From the NCBI RefSeq assembly GCF_036379515.1, contig NZ_DASVGN010000027.1, positions 124,001 to 188,000 on the forward strand: a stretch of DNA of 64,000 nucleotides, given 5' to 3'. Shown piece by piece: positions 1-8,067 of the stretch. The position numbers and the translations under genes were made by a program. How positions within the stretch are numbered: position 1 is the stretch's first letter; each line of letters starts with the position of its first letter. A model generated the notes under the pieces. It was given only the letters and a program-made list of their open reading frames with translations. It did not search any database and was not told where the DNA came from. This DNA comes from Castellaniella sp036379515 (lineage in GTDB: Bacteria; Pseudomonadota; Gammaproteobacteria; Burkholderiales; Burkholderiaceae_B).

Positions 1-152
1 CCTGGAAGCCTCCCATCCTGAAGAACCAGACCCCCTGGGAAGAAATCTATCGCAACACCATTGGCCAGCATGGCAGCGGCGCCTGCATGGAGTTCGCCAC
101 CGGGTATCTCAATATCATCGAAGAGCGGGGCGAAGCGCGCAACAATCACTAA
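1..152 (+). CDS. C-terminal end of a gene truncated by the window edge, possibly an IlvD/Edd-type sugar-acid dehydratase
   Basis: A reading frame open from the first base ends at the TAA at 150-152, one base before the ATG of the next gene, so the two are probably translationally coupled. The visible tail is about 49 residues and ends in GEARNNH. The tail pattern WEEIYRNTIGQHGSGACMEF resembles what I remember of the extreme C-terminus of YjhG/YagF-like members of the IlvD/Edd dehydratase family, and the sugar-acid genes downstream make that plausible. That is a weak, recall-based assignment. Only the presence of a gene end here is firm. Confidence 0.45.
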   Translation, partial: WKPPILKNQTPWEEIYRNTIGQHGSGACMEFATGYLNIIEERGEARNNH

Positions 153-153
153 T

Positions 154-1563
154 ATGGACAAATTACCGCATTTACACCGCCGCACCCTCCCTCCCGAAGG
201 GGTCGCGGCGTTCCAATCGCTGTTCGGCGACCGGTTCATCACCTCCGAGTCGGTCCGCATCCATCACGGTACCGATGAATCGCCCTACCCGGTCTGCCCT
301 CCAGACGCGGTGATCTTTCCATGCAACGAAGACGAGGTGGTAAGCGTCGTCACGCTGTGCAACCGATACAAGATCCCTGTCACTGCATTCGGCATCGGCT
401 CTTCACTCGAAGGTCACGTATTACCGATCCAGGGCGGGATCACGCTGGATTTTTCCCAGATGAACAAAGTGCTCTCGGTCGATGCCCAGGATTTCACGGC
501 CACCGTGCAGCCCGGGGTAATACGCACGCAGCTGAATGACGAAATCAAGGACACGGGCTTGTTCTTTCCGGTGGACCCAGGGGCACACGCAAGCCTGGGG
601 GGCATGGCCGCCACCCGTGCCTCCGGCACCAACGCCGTGCGCTACGGAACCATGCGCGAGAACGTTGTCTCGCTACGCGTTGTGACGGCTCAAGGAAAGG
701 TGATTCGTACGGCCAGCCGTGCGCGCAAATCATCGGCTGGCTACGACCTGACCCATCTTTTTGTGGGTAGCGAGGGCACACTGGGCATTATCGTGGCCGT
801 TACCGTGCGCGTTTACCCATTGCCCGAGGCCGTGACGGCTGCCATCTGCAACTTTCCCACCCTGCAGTCGGCGGTTGAATCGGTGGTCCAGGTCATGCAG
901 TGTGGTGTACCGGTCGCACGGGTAGAGTTCATGGACGAGCGGGCCGTCAACGCCGTAAATCGATACAGCAAACTGGGCCTGAAAGAGACGCCGTTGCTAT
1001 TGTTCGAGTTTCACGGCAGCGAAACCGGGGTTCAGGAACAGGCCACCCTGGTTCAGGACATCGCCCACGAAAACGGGGGCATGGACTTTCAGTGGGCAAG
1101 CCGCCCTGAAGACCGCACGCGCCTGTGGACGGCACGGCACAACTCCCATTACTCGGGCTTGCAATTGCGGCCAGGGTCGCGCAGCGTTGCCACAGATGTC
1201 TGTGTGCCTATCTCGCGCCTGGCCGAGTGCGTGACGCAAACTGCTGCTGACCTGCAGGGGATGCCCTTCCCATACACCATCGTAGGACATGTGGGAGATG
1301 GCAACTTCCATGTACAGATGCTCATCGACCCTGACAGTGAAGAGGAATGGCGTCAGTCTGAGGAGGTCAATCACCGCCTGGTGCATCGCGCCATCGGCAT
1401 GGATGGCACTTGTACCGGTGAACATGGCGTGGGCATCCACAAGATTGAATTCCTGAAAGCCGAACACGGAGAGGACGCACTGGAACTGATGCGCCTTGTC
1501 AAACATGCCTACGACCCAAACAATATCTTCAACCCTGGGAAAATCATATCGTGGGAAGCCTGA
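154..1563 (+). CDS. FAD-linked 2-hydroxy-acid dehydrogenase (GlcD / D-lactate dehydrogenase family)
   Basis: The 469-residue product is a flavoprotein of the GlcD/DLD type that oxidises a 2-hydroxy acid such as D-lactate or glycolate to the 2-oxo acid. The N-terminal half (about 45-225) is a PCMH-type FAD-binding domain with the characteristic GSEGTLG segment near residue 205. The C-terminal half carries the FAD-oxidase motifs GHVGDGNFH and GEHGVG and ends with the usual NPGKI. The frame is open further upstream (to 61), but that part overlaps the previous coding frame, so I start at the ATG at 154, two bases after the upstream TAA. It converges with the dgoA-dgoK genes. It may feed pyruvate or another oxo acid to the same pathway, but the substrate cannot be told from sequence. 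A paralogue lies at 28118-29536. Confidence 0.85.
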   Translation: MDKLPHLHRRTLPPEGVAAFQSLFGDRFITSESVRIHHGTDESPYPVCPPDAVIFPCNEDEVVSVVTLCNRYKIPVTAFGIGSSLEGHVLPIQGGITLDFSQMNKVLSVDAQDFTATVQPGVIRTQLNDEIKDTGLFFPVDPGAHASLGGMAATRASGTNAVRYGTMRENVVSLRVVTAQGKVIRTASRARKSSAGYDLTHLFVGSEGTLGIIVAVTVRVYPLPEAVTAAICNFPTLQSAVESVVQVMQCGVPVARVEFMDERAVNAVNRYSKLGLKETPLLLFEFHGSETGVQEQATLVQDIAHENGGMDFQWASRPEDRTRLWTARHNSHYSGLQLRPGSRSVATDVCVPISRLAECVTQTAADLQGMPFPYTIVGHVGDGNFHVQMLIDPDSEEEWRQSEEVNHRLVHRAIGMDGTCTGEHGVGIHKIEFLKAEHGEDALELMRLVKHAYDPNNIFNPGKIISWEA

Positions 1564-1631
1564 ATCAAGCGAAATGCCCGCCATAAGCCCCCTGGCCTGA
1601 CTCCCCCCACCAGGAAACGCTAAATGTTATT

Positions 1632-2297
1632 TTATGAGTTCCTGGAGTTCATTTCGGGGGCCAAGGCCTGCCAGGCCCCCACATACTGCCCTGCCCTGTG
1701 GGCAACCTCATCAAGCGTCATCTGGGGCTTGAAGAGCCCACCTCCCAAACCAAATCCACTGGCACCCGCCCGCAGATAGGCTCCCATGGAATCGGGGGTG
1801 ATGCCACCAACCGGCATCAGCCCGATTCGTTTTGGCATCACGGCGCGCCAGGCTTTCACGACCGATGGCCCAAGTTGCTCAGCTGGGAACAGCTTTAACG
1901 CATCTGCCCCCGCCCTTAGCGCCGCAAAGGCTTCTGTGGGGGTTGCCACACCCGGGATACAAGCCATACCACAAACCCTGGCTTCGCCAATGACATCCGG
2001 ATCTGAGTGGGGCATCACGATCAACCGTCCGCCCGCCTGGCGCACTTCCCGAACCTGATCAGGAGTCATTACCGTACCCGCCCCAACCAATGCGTGCGAG
2101 CCGTGGGCCGCCGACAATTTCGCGATACTTTGCAGGGCATCTGGAGAGTTCAAGGGAATCTCGATCACTCGCCAGCCCCTTCCAAGCAGAATCCCGGCGA
2201 CAGGATCGACCTGAGCCAATGTAACGCCACGAAGGATGGCAATCAGTGGAAAGCCCCCCAAGTAAGGGGTCAAGTCAAAACCGGAACCGTCTGTCAT
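1632..2297 (-). CDS. dgoA: 2-dehydro-3-deoxy-6-phosphogalactonate aldolase (KDPGal aldolase)
   Basis: This class I aldolase splits 2-keto-3-deoxy-6-phosphogalactonate into pyruvate and glyceraldehyde 3-phosphate, the last step of the De Ley-Doudoroff route. The 221-residue length fits the KDPG/KDPGal aldolase family. Visible motifs are the catalytic Glu in IEIPLNSP (E46), the GAGTV strand near residue 72, the Schiff-base lysine in DALKLFPAE (K135) and the phosphate-binding MPVGGI. It is the last gene of the minus-strand sugar-acid operon, 52 bp after dgoK. The pairing with a DgoK-type kinase favours KDPGal over KDPG as substrate. Confidence 0.9.
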   Translation of the reverse strand: MTDGSGFDLTPYLGGFPLIAILRGVTLAQVDPVAGILLGRGWRVIEIPLNSPDALQSIAKLSAAHGSHALVGAGTVMTPDQVREVRQAGGRLIVMPHSDPDVIGEARVCGMACIPGVATPTEAFAALRAGADALKLFPAEQLGPSVVKAWRAVMPKRIGLMPVGGITPDSMGAYLRAGASGFGLGGGLFKPQMTLDEVAHRAGQYVGAWQALAPEMNSRNS

Positions 2298-2349
2298 ATG
2301 CTGTCTCCAACTCTGTGTTCATCCACACAGCCACACAACCACCGCGCCG

Positions 2350-3339
2350 TCACGCAGACCGGCTGGCGGCCAGCGCCACCAGTCCTGCACCCTGGGCGAC
2401 CTTCCACAGCCCCGAGCGGCTGGAACTGTCAAGAGACGTCACATCAGCCCATGCTGATGCATCCAGGGCGCGCTGATAACGCCTTCTGAGTGCGGGTGTA
2501 CCACACAAGACGACCGGCACCCGGCTCGAACGCCGTAGCCGCGTCGCGTACAAGCGCGCAACCGCATTGACTTCATAACCAATCAGCAGGCCCGACAAAT
2601 AGTCCGCCAAGCCTGCGGCGGGAACCCGCCCTGTCAACCCGAGGGTACGTACACTAAAAAGTGTGGCCAACAGCCCTTTCTCAGCCTCTTCAGAAGCGGC
2701 GACCTTGAGCCCCCGATCGAACGCCAACCGATCTTCCGCGCCAGCAATCATGAGTTGCCCGAGGATAGTGTGCGCCTGAAGGGCGGAGTAAACCTCACCG
2801 GTCATGAAGGTGTCAAATGTCCTGAAGCACCCATCCTCTACCAGAACCCACTTGCTGTGCGTGCCGGGCAGCGCGACCAAAGAAGGGCCTTGGGCCGCCA
2901 GGCACTGCATCGCACCAATGACCTGCGTCTCTTCACCTCGAATAACATCCGACAAGCCGTCGATTTTTCGCAAACCAGGCACAATCCAGAGGGGCACCCC
3001 CAGCCCCGTGTCGATGCGAAGCAAGCGGCCACAGATATCCGCCACACGGGCGGGGACATCCACGTAGTCGGCCTGCCGCCAACCTTGTGCGCTGCCTACC
3101 ATGCCGCAGGCAATGACCGGAAGGCCCGGCCGAAGGTCGAGCCAGTCGGCGCAAGCGGCCTTGAAGGCAGACAGGAAATCACGCTCACCATTTGGCAGGC
3201 GCGAAAGATTCATCAGCCCCAAAGGCAGGTTGCGCTCGGCAAGACTACTGCCTGACCCATCAAGCAGGTAAGCGCGTAACGAGGTTGTCCCCCAGTCGAG
3301 CGCAATCAAGGCCAGCTGCTTTTCCGTGGTGTTCCGCAT
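2350..3339 (-). CDS. dgoK: 2-dehydro-3-deoxygalactonokinase
   Basis: The 329-residue product is a DgoK-family kinase that phosphorylates 2-keto-3-deoxygalactonate with ATP to give the substrate of the downstream aldolase. The N-terminal ALDWGTTSLRAYL segment (residues 13-25) is the phosphate-1 loop of the ASKHA fold typical of this family. A second nucleotide-contact region, LVALPGTHSKWV, follows in the middle. The gene lies 68 bp after the GntR regulator gene and 52 bp before dgoA, all on the same strand. The kinase-aldolase pair defines the lower half of the pathway. The upper half is presumably the UxaA-like dehydratase encoded at 4158-5681. Confidence 0.9.
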   Translation of the reverse strand: MRNTTEKQLALIALDWGTTSLRAYLLDGSGSSLAERNLPLGLMNLSRLPNGERDFLSAFKAACADWLDLRPGLPVIACGMVGSAQGWRQADYVDVPARVADICGRLLRIDTGLGVPLWIVPGLRKIDGLSDVIRGEETQVIGAMQCLAAQGPSLVALPGTHSKWVLVEDGCFRTFDTFMTGEVYSALQAHTILGQLMIAGAEDRLAFDRGLKVAASEEAEKGLLATLFSVRTLGLTGRVPAAGLADYLSGLLIGYEVNAVARLYATRLRRSSRVPVVLCGTPALRRRYQRALDASAWADVTSLDSSSRSGLWKVAQGAGLVALAASRSA

Positions 3340-3407
3340 GTATTCACCCCCTGGGAACGCACCAGAAGCACGTGTTTATCCAATGCACAGCATGCGACCT
3401 CTGGCCA

Positions 3408-4151
3408 TCATTCATCGATCACCGCCATCAGACGGGCATGAGCCCGCGTCAGGTGCCGCCGCATGGCTGCTTCGGCCTGCAACGGATCATGGCTTGCCAC
3501 GGCATCATAAATGTCCTGATGCTCCTTCACGCACTCTTCCCAGACCATGCGATTTTCAAAGAGACGCCGCAGGGACCCGGGCAAGGGACTATAGCGCTGG
3601 TCGAATAACTCCTCGATGGTATGCACCAGCAGACGATTGTGAGTCACAGACGCCAGGGCCAGGTGGAATTTTCGATCTGCCATCACAAGCTGACGATCTT
3701 CCGAGCCCGGGTGGTGTTCCAACCCCCGGTACATGGATGCCAGATGCGCATCCAGCTTCTTTAGCTGGGCACTCGTTATGAACTGCGCTGCGTGGGCCGC
3801 CACCCCGCCCTCCAGGAAGCGCCGTATCTGATTCACTTCATACGGACTGTACCCAAGGGAGGCAAGACTCCCATCAGGTTCGCCAGCGGGAGCCGCTTCT
3901 GTGCTCGATTGCCGCAGATAGATGCCTGACCCTACCCGAATCTCGATTTCGCCCCCGAGCTCAAGCACAATGAGCGCCTCGCGCACGCTGGGCCGCGAGA
4001 TGTTCAGCTGCAAGGCAAATTCACGCTCGGACGGCAGGCGACCTCCGCCACGCACACCCGTTTCGGCGATCACCTTGCGCAGAGCATCTGCCACCTGCAG
4101 GTAGTTGCGGGGGCTCCCGGCAGGATGCAGAAAAGAGACAGGTTCTTTCAT
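3408..4151 (-). CDS. FadR-subfamily GntR transcriptional regulator (FCD domain)
   Basis: The 247-residue protein has a winged-helix DNA-binding domain (about 15-80, with PSEREFALQL and SRPSVREAL as the recognition region). An all-helical FCD effector/metal-binding domain follows (about 105-235), with scattered Asp/His residues in RKFHLALASVTHN, EHQDIYDAV and HLTRAHARL. Regulators of this subfamily commonly control sugar-acid or organic-acid catabolism and are released by the pathway substrate. The gene sits inside the operon between the dehydratase (6 bp spacing) and dgoK. The three GGTnnnACC-type sites in front of the operon (8837-8925) match the type of operator this family binds. I infer that it represses its own operon. 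Confidence 0.88.
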   Translation of the reverse strand: MKEPVSFLHPAGSPRNYLQVADALRKVIAETGVRGGGRLPSEREFALQLNISRPSVREALIVLELGGEIEIRVGSGIYLRQSSTEAAPAGEPDGSLASLGYSPYEVNQIRRFLEGGVAAHAAQFITSAQLKKLDAHLASMYRGLEHHPGSEDRQLVMADRKFHLALASVTHNRLLVHTIEELFDQRYSPLPGSLRRLFENRMVWEECVKEHQDIYDAVASHDPLQAEAAMRRHLTRAHARLMAVIDE

Positions 4152-4157
4152 GGCGCA

Positions 4158-5681
4158 CTAGCAAATGATGCTCGGCTGCCAAGGTACGAATTCATTTTGT
4201 CCGTATCCATAGATCTCGCTCTTGGATTGCTCGCCCGATGCGCACCGCAGAATCAGCTCGTAGAACTGGCGACCCAGATCTTCGATTTGTGCCCCGTCGA
4301 TCACAGAACCACAATTGAAGTCCATGTCATCCTCTTGGCGCTTCCACAGTGCGTTGTTGGTCGCCAGTTTGAGCGACGGTGATGGAACACAGCCAAACGC
4401 AGAGCCCCTTCCCGTCGTGAAGCAGATCAGGTTGGCTCCGCCAGCAACCTGCCCCGTAGCAGACATGGGGTCGTACCCAGGGGTATTCATGAACACGAAA
4501 CCCTTTTCAGTCACTGATTCCGCATAGTCGTACACCTGCATCAGCCCCGTTGTCCCGCATTTGGCAACACCGCCCAGGGACTTTTCGAGCACCGTCGTCA
4601 ACCCTCCCGCCTTATTGCCAGCAGAAGGATTGTTGTTCATCGAGGCATTGTTGCGCTCGCAGACGTCCTTCCACCAGTCGATCACACCCACAAGCTTGTT
4701 GCCAACCTGACGGTTCACGGCCCTGCACGTGAGCAGATGCTCTGCACCGTAGATCTCGGGAGTTTCTGACAGGATGGCTGTGCCCCCATTGCGGATGAGA
4801 ATATCCATGGCAGCGCCCAGAACGGGGTTGGCCGTAATACCCGAATAGCTGTCGGAACCCCCACACTGCATGCCGATTTTGAGATGACCGACCGGCACTT
4901 GAGTGCGCTTGTACCGATTGGCATCGGGCAGCATGCCCTTGATGATTTCCATGCCCTTTGCAATGCTCTTGGGTGTCCCACCGACCTCTTGAATAGTGAA
5001 GGTCTGAAGGTTGCAGCCTTCCGCAAGCGCTTCGCTCTTCAGCAAACCACTGATCTGGTTGGTTTCACACCCCAGGCCAATGATCAAAATAGCTGCAAAA
5101 TTGGCATGCCGCACATAGCCTGCGATCGTGCGCCGCAACACCTGGATGCCCTCACCGCTGGAGTCTATGCCGCAGCCCACCCCGTGCGAGAGTGCCACCA
5201 CTCCATCCACATTGGGAAAGTCAGCCAGCGCCTCAGGAAAGATATCACGTCGGAAGCGATCAGCAATGGCGTGTGCAACCGTTGCGGCACAGTTGACTGA
5301 GGTGAGGATCCCGATATAGTTGCGCGTTGCCACCCGGCCATCATCACGCACGATGCCCATGAAGGTGTCGGGTGTCTCGACGTACTTCGTCGGGCGATAG
5401 TCCTCGCAGAAGCGGTAGTCTTTGTCGAACTCACCATAGGCGAGGTTCTGCGTGTGAACATGCTGGCCAGCGAGGATGTCCTGCGTGGCAAAGCCGATGA
5501 CCTGCCCATAACGGTGAACCGGCTTACCCTTGGCAATTGGCCGGAGGGCCACCTTGTGCTCAGGCGGAATATTGTCGAGGATATCGATTTCGTTCACACG
5601 CTCGCTCTTCAGCAAGGGCTGAAGAGCGATCATGACATCGTCGATGGGGTTTAGGATTAAGAAACGCCTGTTTTCCGACAT
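4158..5681 (-). CDS. UxaA/GarD-family sugar-acid dehydratase (altronate or galactarate dehydratase type)
   Basis: The 507-residue product has the two-domain architecture of altronate/galactarate dehydratases: a small N-terminal SAF domain (about 10-85) and a large UxaA catalytic domain. Cysteine-bearing motifs probably involved in metal binding are visible in SVNCAATVA, HGVGCGIDSSGEG, GLGCETNQ and MQCGGSDSYSG. It should dehydrate an aldonate or aldarate to a 2-keto-3-deoxy acid, which dgoK and dgoA would then process. Whether the substrate is altronate, galactarate or a related acid cannot be decided here. The frame extends 15 codons upstream, but I start at the ATG at 5681, which has AAGGA about 10 bp upstream. 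A stem-loop at 5705-5738 precedes it. Confidence 0.85.
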   Translation of the reverse strand: MSENRRFLILNPIDDVMIALQPLLKSERVNEIDILDNIPPEHKVALRPIAKGKPVHRYGQVIGFATQDILAGQHVHTQNLAYGEFDKDYRFCEDYRPTKYVETPDTFMGIVRDDGRVATRNYIGILTSVNCAATVAHAIADRFRRDIFPEALADFPNVDGVVALSHGVGCGIDSSGEGIQVLRRTIAGYVRHANFAAILIIGLGCETNQISGLLKSEALAEGCNLQTFTIQEVGGTPKSIAKGMEIIKGMLPDANRYKRTQVPVGHLKIGMQCGGSDSYSGITANPVLGAAMDILIRNGGTAILSETPEIYGAEHLLTCRAVNRQVGNKLVGVIDWWKDVCERNNASMNNNPSAGNKAGGLTTVLEKSLGGVAKCGTTGLMQVYDYAESVTEKGFVFMNTPGYDPMSATGQVAGGANLICFTTGRGSAFGCVPSPSLKLATNNALWKRQEDDMDFNCGSVIDGAQIEDLGRQFYELILRCASGEQSKSEIYGYGQNEFVPWQPSIIC

Positions 5682-5704
5682 AGTAAAAGATCCTTGATGC
5701 ATTT

Positions 5705-5738
5705 TAGGGGCCGAAGGCACCCGCACGCCTCGGCCCTA
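5705..5738 (-). other. Stem-loop between the solute-binding protein gene and the dehydratase gene
   Basis: An imperfect inverted repeat is visible: TAGGG, CCG and A on the left pair with T, CGG and CCCTA on the right, with one bulged G, and GGC/GCC closes the top. It lies in the 78-bp gap between the binding-protein stop and the dehydratase start. No T-run follows on the minus strand, so it is not a typical terminator. Such intercistronic hairpins often protect the 3' end of the binding-protein message, but that role is inference. Confidence 0.5.
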
Positions 5739-5759
5739 CGTATCCGTCATTGCGGAGTT

Positions 5760-6542
5760 CTAATATTCAACGCCCGGGAAATATTTCGCGTAAATGGCCT
5801 TGAGGTTACCGTCTTTCAGATTCGCCTCTACCCAATGATCGACGCTGGCCTTGAGCTCGGGCTCATCCTTACGAATGCCAACCCCCATTGGAAAACTAGT
5901 CGCGGTGTACTTAAACACCATATCTGCTTTAGGATTGACTTTGTGGATGTCGCCCAGGATGCTCGGGGCACCTACAATATACTTCTGCTTGCCCGTCGCG
6001 GCCGCCGTGTTGGTTGTCGAATCGTCCTGATAACGAACGATCGTGACACCTGCGACACCCTTGGTGGAATTGGTGATGGTCATGTCACTGGTCGTACCGC
6101 GTGTGACCGCAATCGCCTTGTCCGTCAGGTCCTTCGGGCCACCGATCTTGACTGCCTTCGGCCCATAGACCACAACAGGAATGCGACCATAAGGTTTGGA
6201 GAAGTCTATGACCTTCTCACGTTCGGGGGTGATCGAAAACGAAGCCATGACCAAGTCAACCTTCTTCGTCAGCAAAAACTGCACTCGCGTTGGCCCCGTC
6301 ACGGGGACGATATCCAGCTTCACCCCCAGGCTCTTGGCCAGAGAGCGTGCAGAATCCACGTCGAACCCCGTCGCCTTGGCATCTTTGTCCAGCATCCCGT
6401 AGGGGGGCGCTGTAATGTCGACTCCGATCTTGATGACACCGGCCTTCTGAATATCCTGAAGCTCATTGGCCTGGACGCCAAAAGCGATCGCGCACCCGGA
6501 CAGAAGCAAGGCGAATTTGGAAAGCAATCTTGACTGGCTCAT
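5760..6542 (-). CDS. ABC transporter substrate-binding protein, polar-amino-acid family 3
   Basis: This 260-residue periplasmic binding protein starts with a cleavable signal peptide (hydrophobic stretch about 7-22, cleavage near VQA-NE). It then shows the family-3 solute-binding fold (GVIKIGVDITAPPYG, GFDVDSARSLA, PYGRIPVVVYG). I chose the ATG at 6542 rather than the upstream frame extension because it gives a proper signal peptide and has AAGGAA about 10 bp upstream. It is the fourth gene of the operon, after the ATPase and two permeases. The family normally binds amino acids, but the flanking catabolic genes suggest a sugar acid or related carboxylate as ligand. Confidence 0.85.
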   Translation of the reverse strand: MSQSRLLSKFALLLSGCAIAFGVQANELQDIQKAGVIKIGVDITAPPYGMLDKDAKATGFDVDSARSLAKSLGVKLDIVPVTGPTRVQFLLTKKVDLVMASFSITPEREKVIDFSKPYGRIPVVVYGPKAVKIGGPKDLTDKAIAVTRGTTSDMTITNSTKGVAGVTIVRYQDDSTTNTAAATGKQKYIVGAPSILGDIHKVNPKADMVFKYTATSFPMGVGIRKDEPELKASVDHWVEANLKDGNLKAIYAKYFPGVEY

Positions 6543-6635
6543 GGTCTGTATTCCTTTGGAAGTGAGAAGTGAACGGCTGCAATGCATGCGTCACAAGCAG
6601 CGTCCACGACCACTTGCGCGCACATCCGACGGACA

Positions 6636-7286
6636 TCAGGAATATTTTTTTAACTTGCGCTCCATCCGATAAGAAAAGAGCGACAAGGGATAGCAGATCG
6701 CGAAGTAGACGACCGCAGCCACCGTGAATACGACGAAAGGCCTGGAGGTCGAATTATTGATGACGCTTGAGGTGTAGGTCAGTTCAAAGAAGCCGATCAC
6801 AATGGCGTAAGAGGTGTTCTTGACGATCTGCACCATGAAAGTGACAGTGGGCGGTATCGCAACCCGCAGCGCTTGCGGCAGGATGACCTGAGCCAGCACA
6901 TAGAGCTTGCCCATGGCGAGACATTCTGCGGCCTCCCACTGAGCCTGCGGAATGGACTGAATGCAGCCCCGCCAGATTTCCCCGAGGAACGCGCTGCAAT
7001 ACAGAGTCATTGCAATCGCAGCTGCGGCCAGCGCAGAGAGGTTATATCCTGCAAAGCTAATGCCGAAGTACACCAGAAACATCACCACTGGCAGCGGAAT
7101 ACCCTGAATGAGCTTGACGTAGATGGCGCTTAGGACCCGCGCTACCCGGCTCTTTGAAACTCCCGCCACGGCAATTGGCAGCCCCACCAAGGTGCCCCCA
7201 AAGAACCCCAGCAAAGACAGTGCAACTGTCCAGCCGGTCCCTCGGAGCATATACAGCCATTGATCATAGGAAACGCCCAATATCAT
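6636..7286 (-). CDS. Amino-acid-type ABC transporter permease (HisM/GlnP family)
   Basis: This 216-residue inner-membrane permease has about five hydrophobic segments and the cytoplasmic EAA loop that contacts the ATPase (EAAECLAMGKLYVLAQVILP). It overlaps the 3' end of the preceding permease gene by 4 bp, which indicates translational coupling. It most likely forms a heterodimer with the product of 7283-7990. It is followed after 93 bp by the binding-protein gene, a gap large enough to hold an extra promoter, although I see no clear one. Confidence 0.87.
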   Translation of the reverse strand: MILGVSYDQWLYMLRGTGWTVALSLLGFFGGTLVGLPIAVAGVSKSRVARVLSAIYVKLIQGIPLPVVMFLVYFGISFAGYNLSALAAAAIAMTLYCSAFLGEIWRGCIQSIPQAQWEAAECLAMGKLYVLAQVILPQALRVAIPPTVTFMVQIVKNTSYAIVIGFFELTYTSSVINNSTSRPFVVFTVAAVVYFAICYPLSLFSYRMERKLKKYS

Positions 7287-7990
7287 GATGCAGCCCCTTG
7301 ATGCGCGACAAACAGGGACGCTTCAACTTTGCGACGCCTGGGAAACGCAATGTTGTAGCAGAGCGCCATCGAGAGCCTGAGCAACCAGGACAACACCAGG
7401 TAGATGCCGGCAATCACAAGGTAGGCCTCAAAACCGCGAAACGTCTGGCTCTGAATCTGAAGGCCCACAGCAGTGAGCTCCTCGACGGAAATTTGCGACA
7501 TGATGGACGTCCCCAGCATCATGAGCACAAACTGGCTCATGAGTGAAGGGAACATTTTCTCAATGGCCTGAGGCAAGATAACGGATCGCAAGATCTGCCA
7601 TCGGCTGAGTCCCAAACACTCTGCCGCCTCGCGCTGCCCGTGGTAGATGGTGTCAATACCTGCACGAACAATTTCGCAGGTATAACCGGAGGTATTAATG
7701 GACAGGGCAATGATGGCGGTATAAAAGGCTGAAATTTGAATACCCAACGCCGCCAGCCCAAAAAACAGCCAGAACGTCTGGACGATGAGAGGCGTATTGC
7801 GGGTGAGGTCGACAAAACCACCCGCCAGGCGCTTGATGACCACTGAGCTGCTTCTTCTCGCCACGGCCAGAATCACCCCCAGCACAAAGCCCAGGATGAG
7901 GCACCCTACGGAAATCTGAATGGTTGTCCATGCGCCGTCCAGCAAACTGTCCCAGAACGCATTCAGGAAACTAAAATCGAATGTGTACAT
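7283..7990 (-). CDS. Amino-acid-type ABC transporter permease
   Basis: The 235-residue membrane protein belongs to the same HisQ/GlnP permease family as its downstream neighbour. It has the family N-terminal region (WTTIQISVGCLILGFVLGV), a LTRNTPLIVQTFW segment and the EAA loop (REAAECLGLSRWQILRSVIL). It is probably the second half of the heterodimeric channel. A 77-bp gap with a small 6-bp stem-loop (8028-8047) separates it from the ATPase gene upstream. The 4-bp overlap with the next permease gene couples their translation. Confidence 0.87.
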   Translation of the reverse strand: MYTFDFSFLNAFWDSLLDGAWTTIQISVGCLILGFVLGVILAVARRSSSVVIKRLAGGFVDLTRNTPLIVQTFWLFFGLAALGIQISAFYTAIIALSINTSGYTCEIVRAGIDTIYHGQREAAECLGLSRWQILRSVILPQAIEKMFPSLMSQFVLMMLGTSIMSQISVEELTAVGLQIQSQTFRGFEAYLVIAGIYLVLSWLLRLSMALCYNIAFPRRRKVEASLFVAHQGAAS

Positions 7991-8067
7991 AACGGGTACC
8001 CACCCTCAGGCTGCATATAGAAAGGACTCTGCCGCCTAGAGGGCAGACCAGTGCGGACGCTGGGTAA

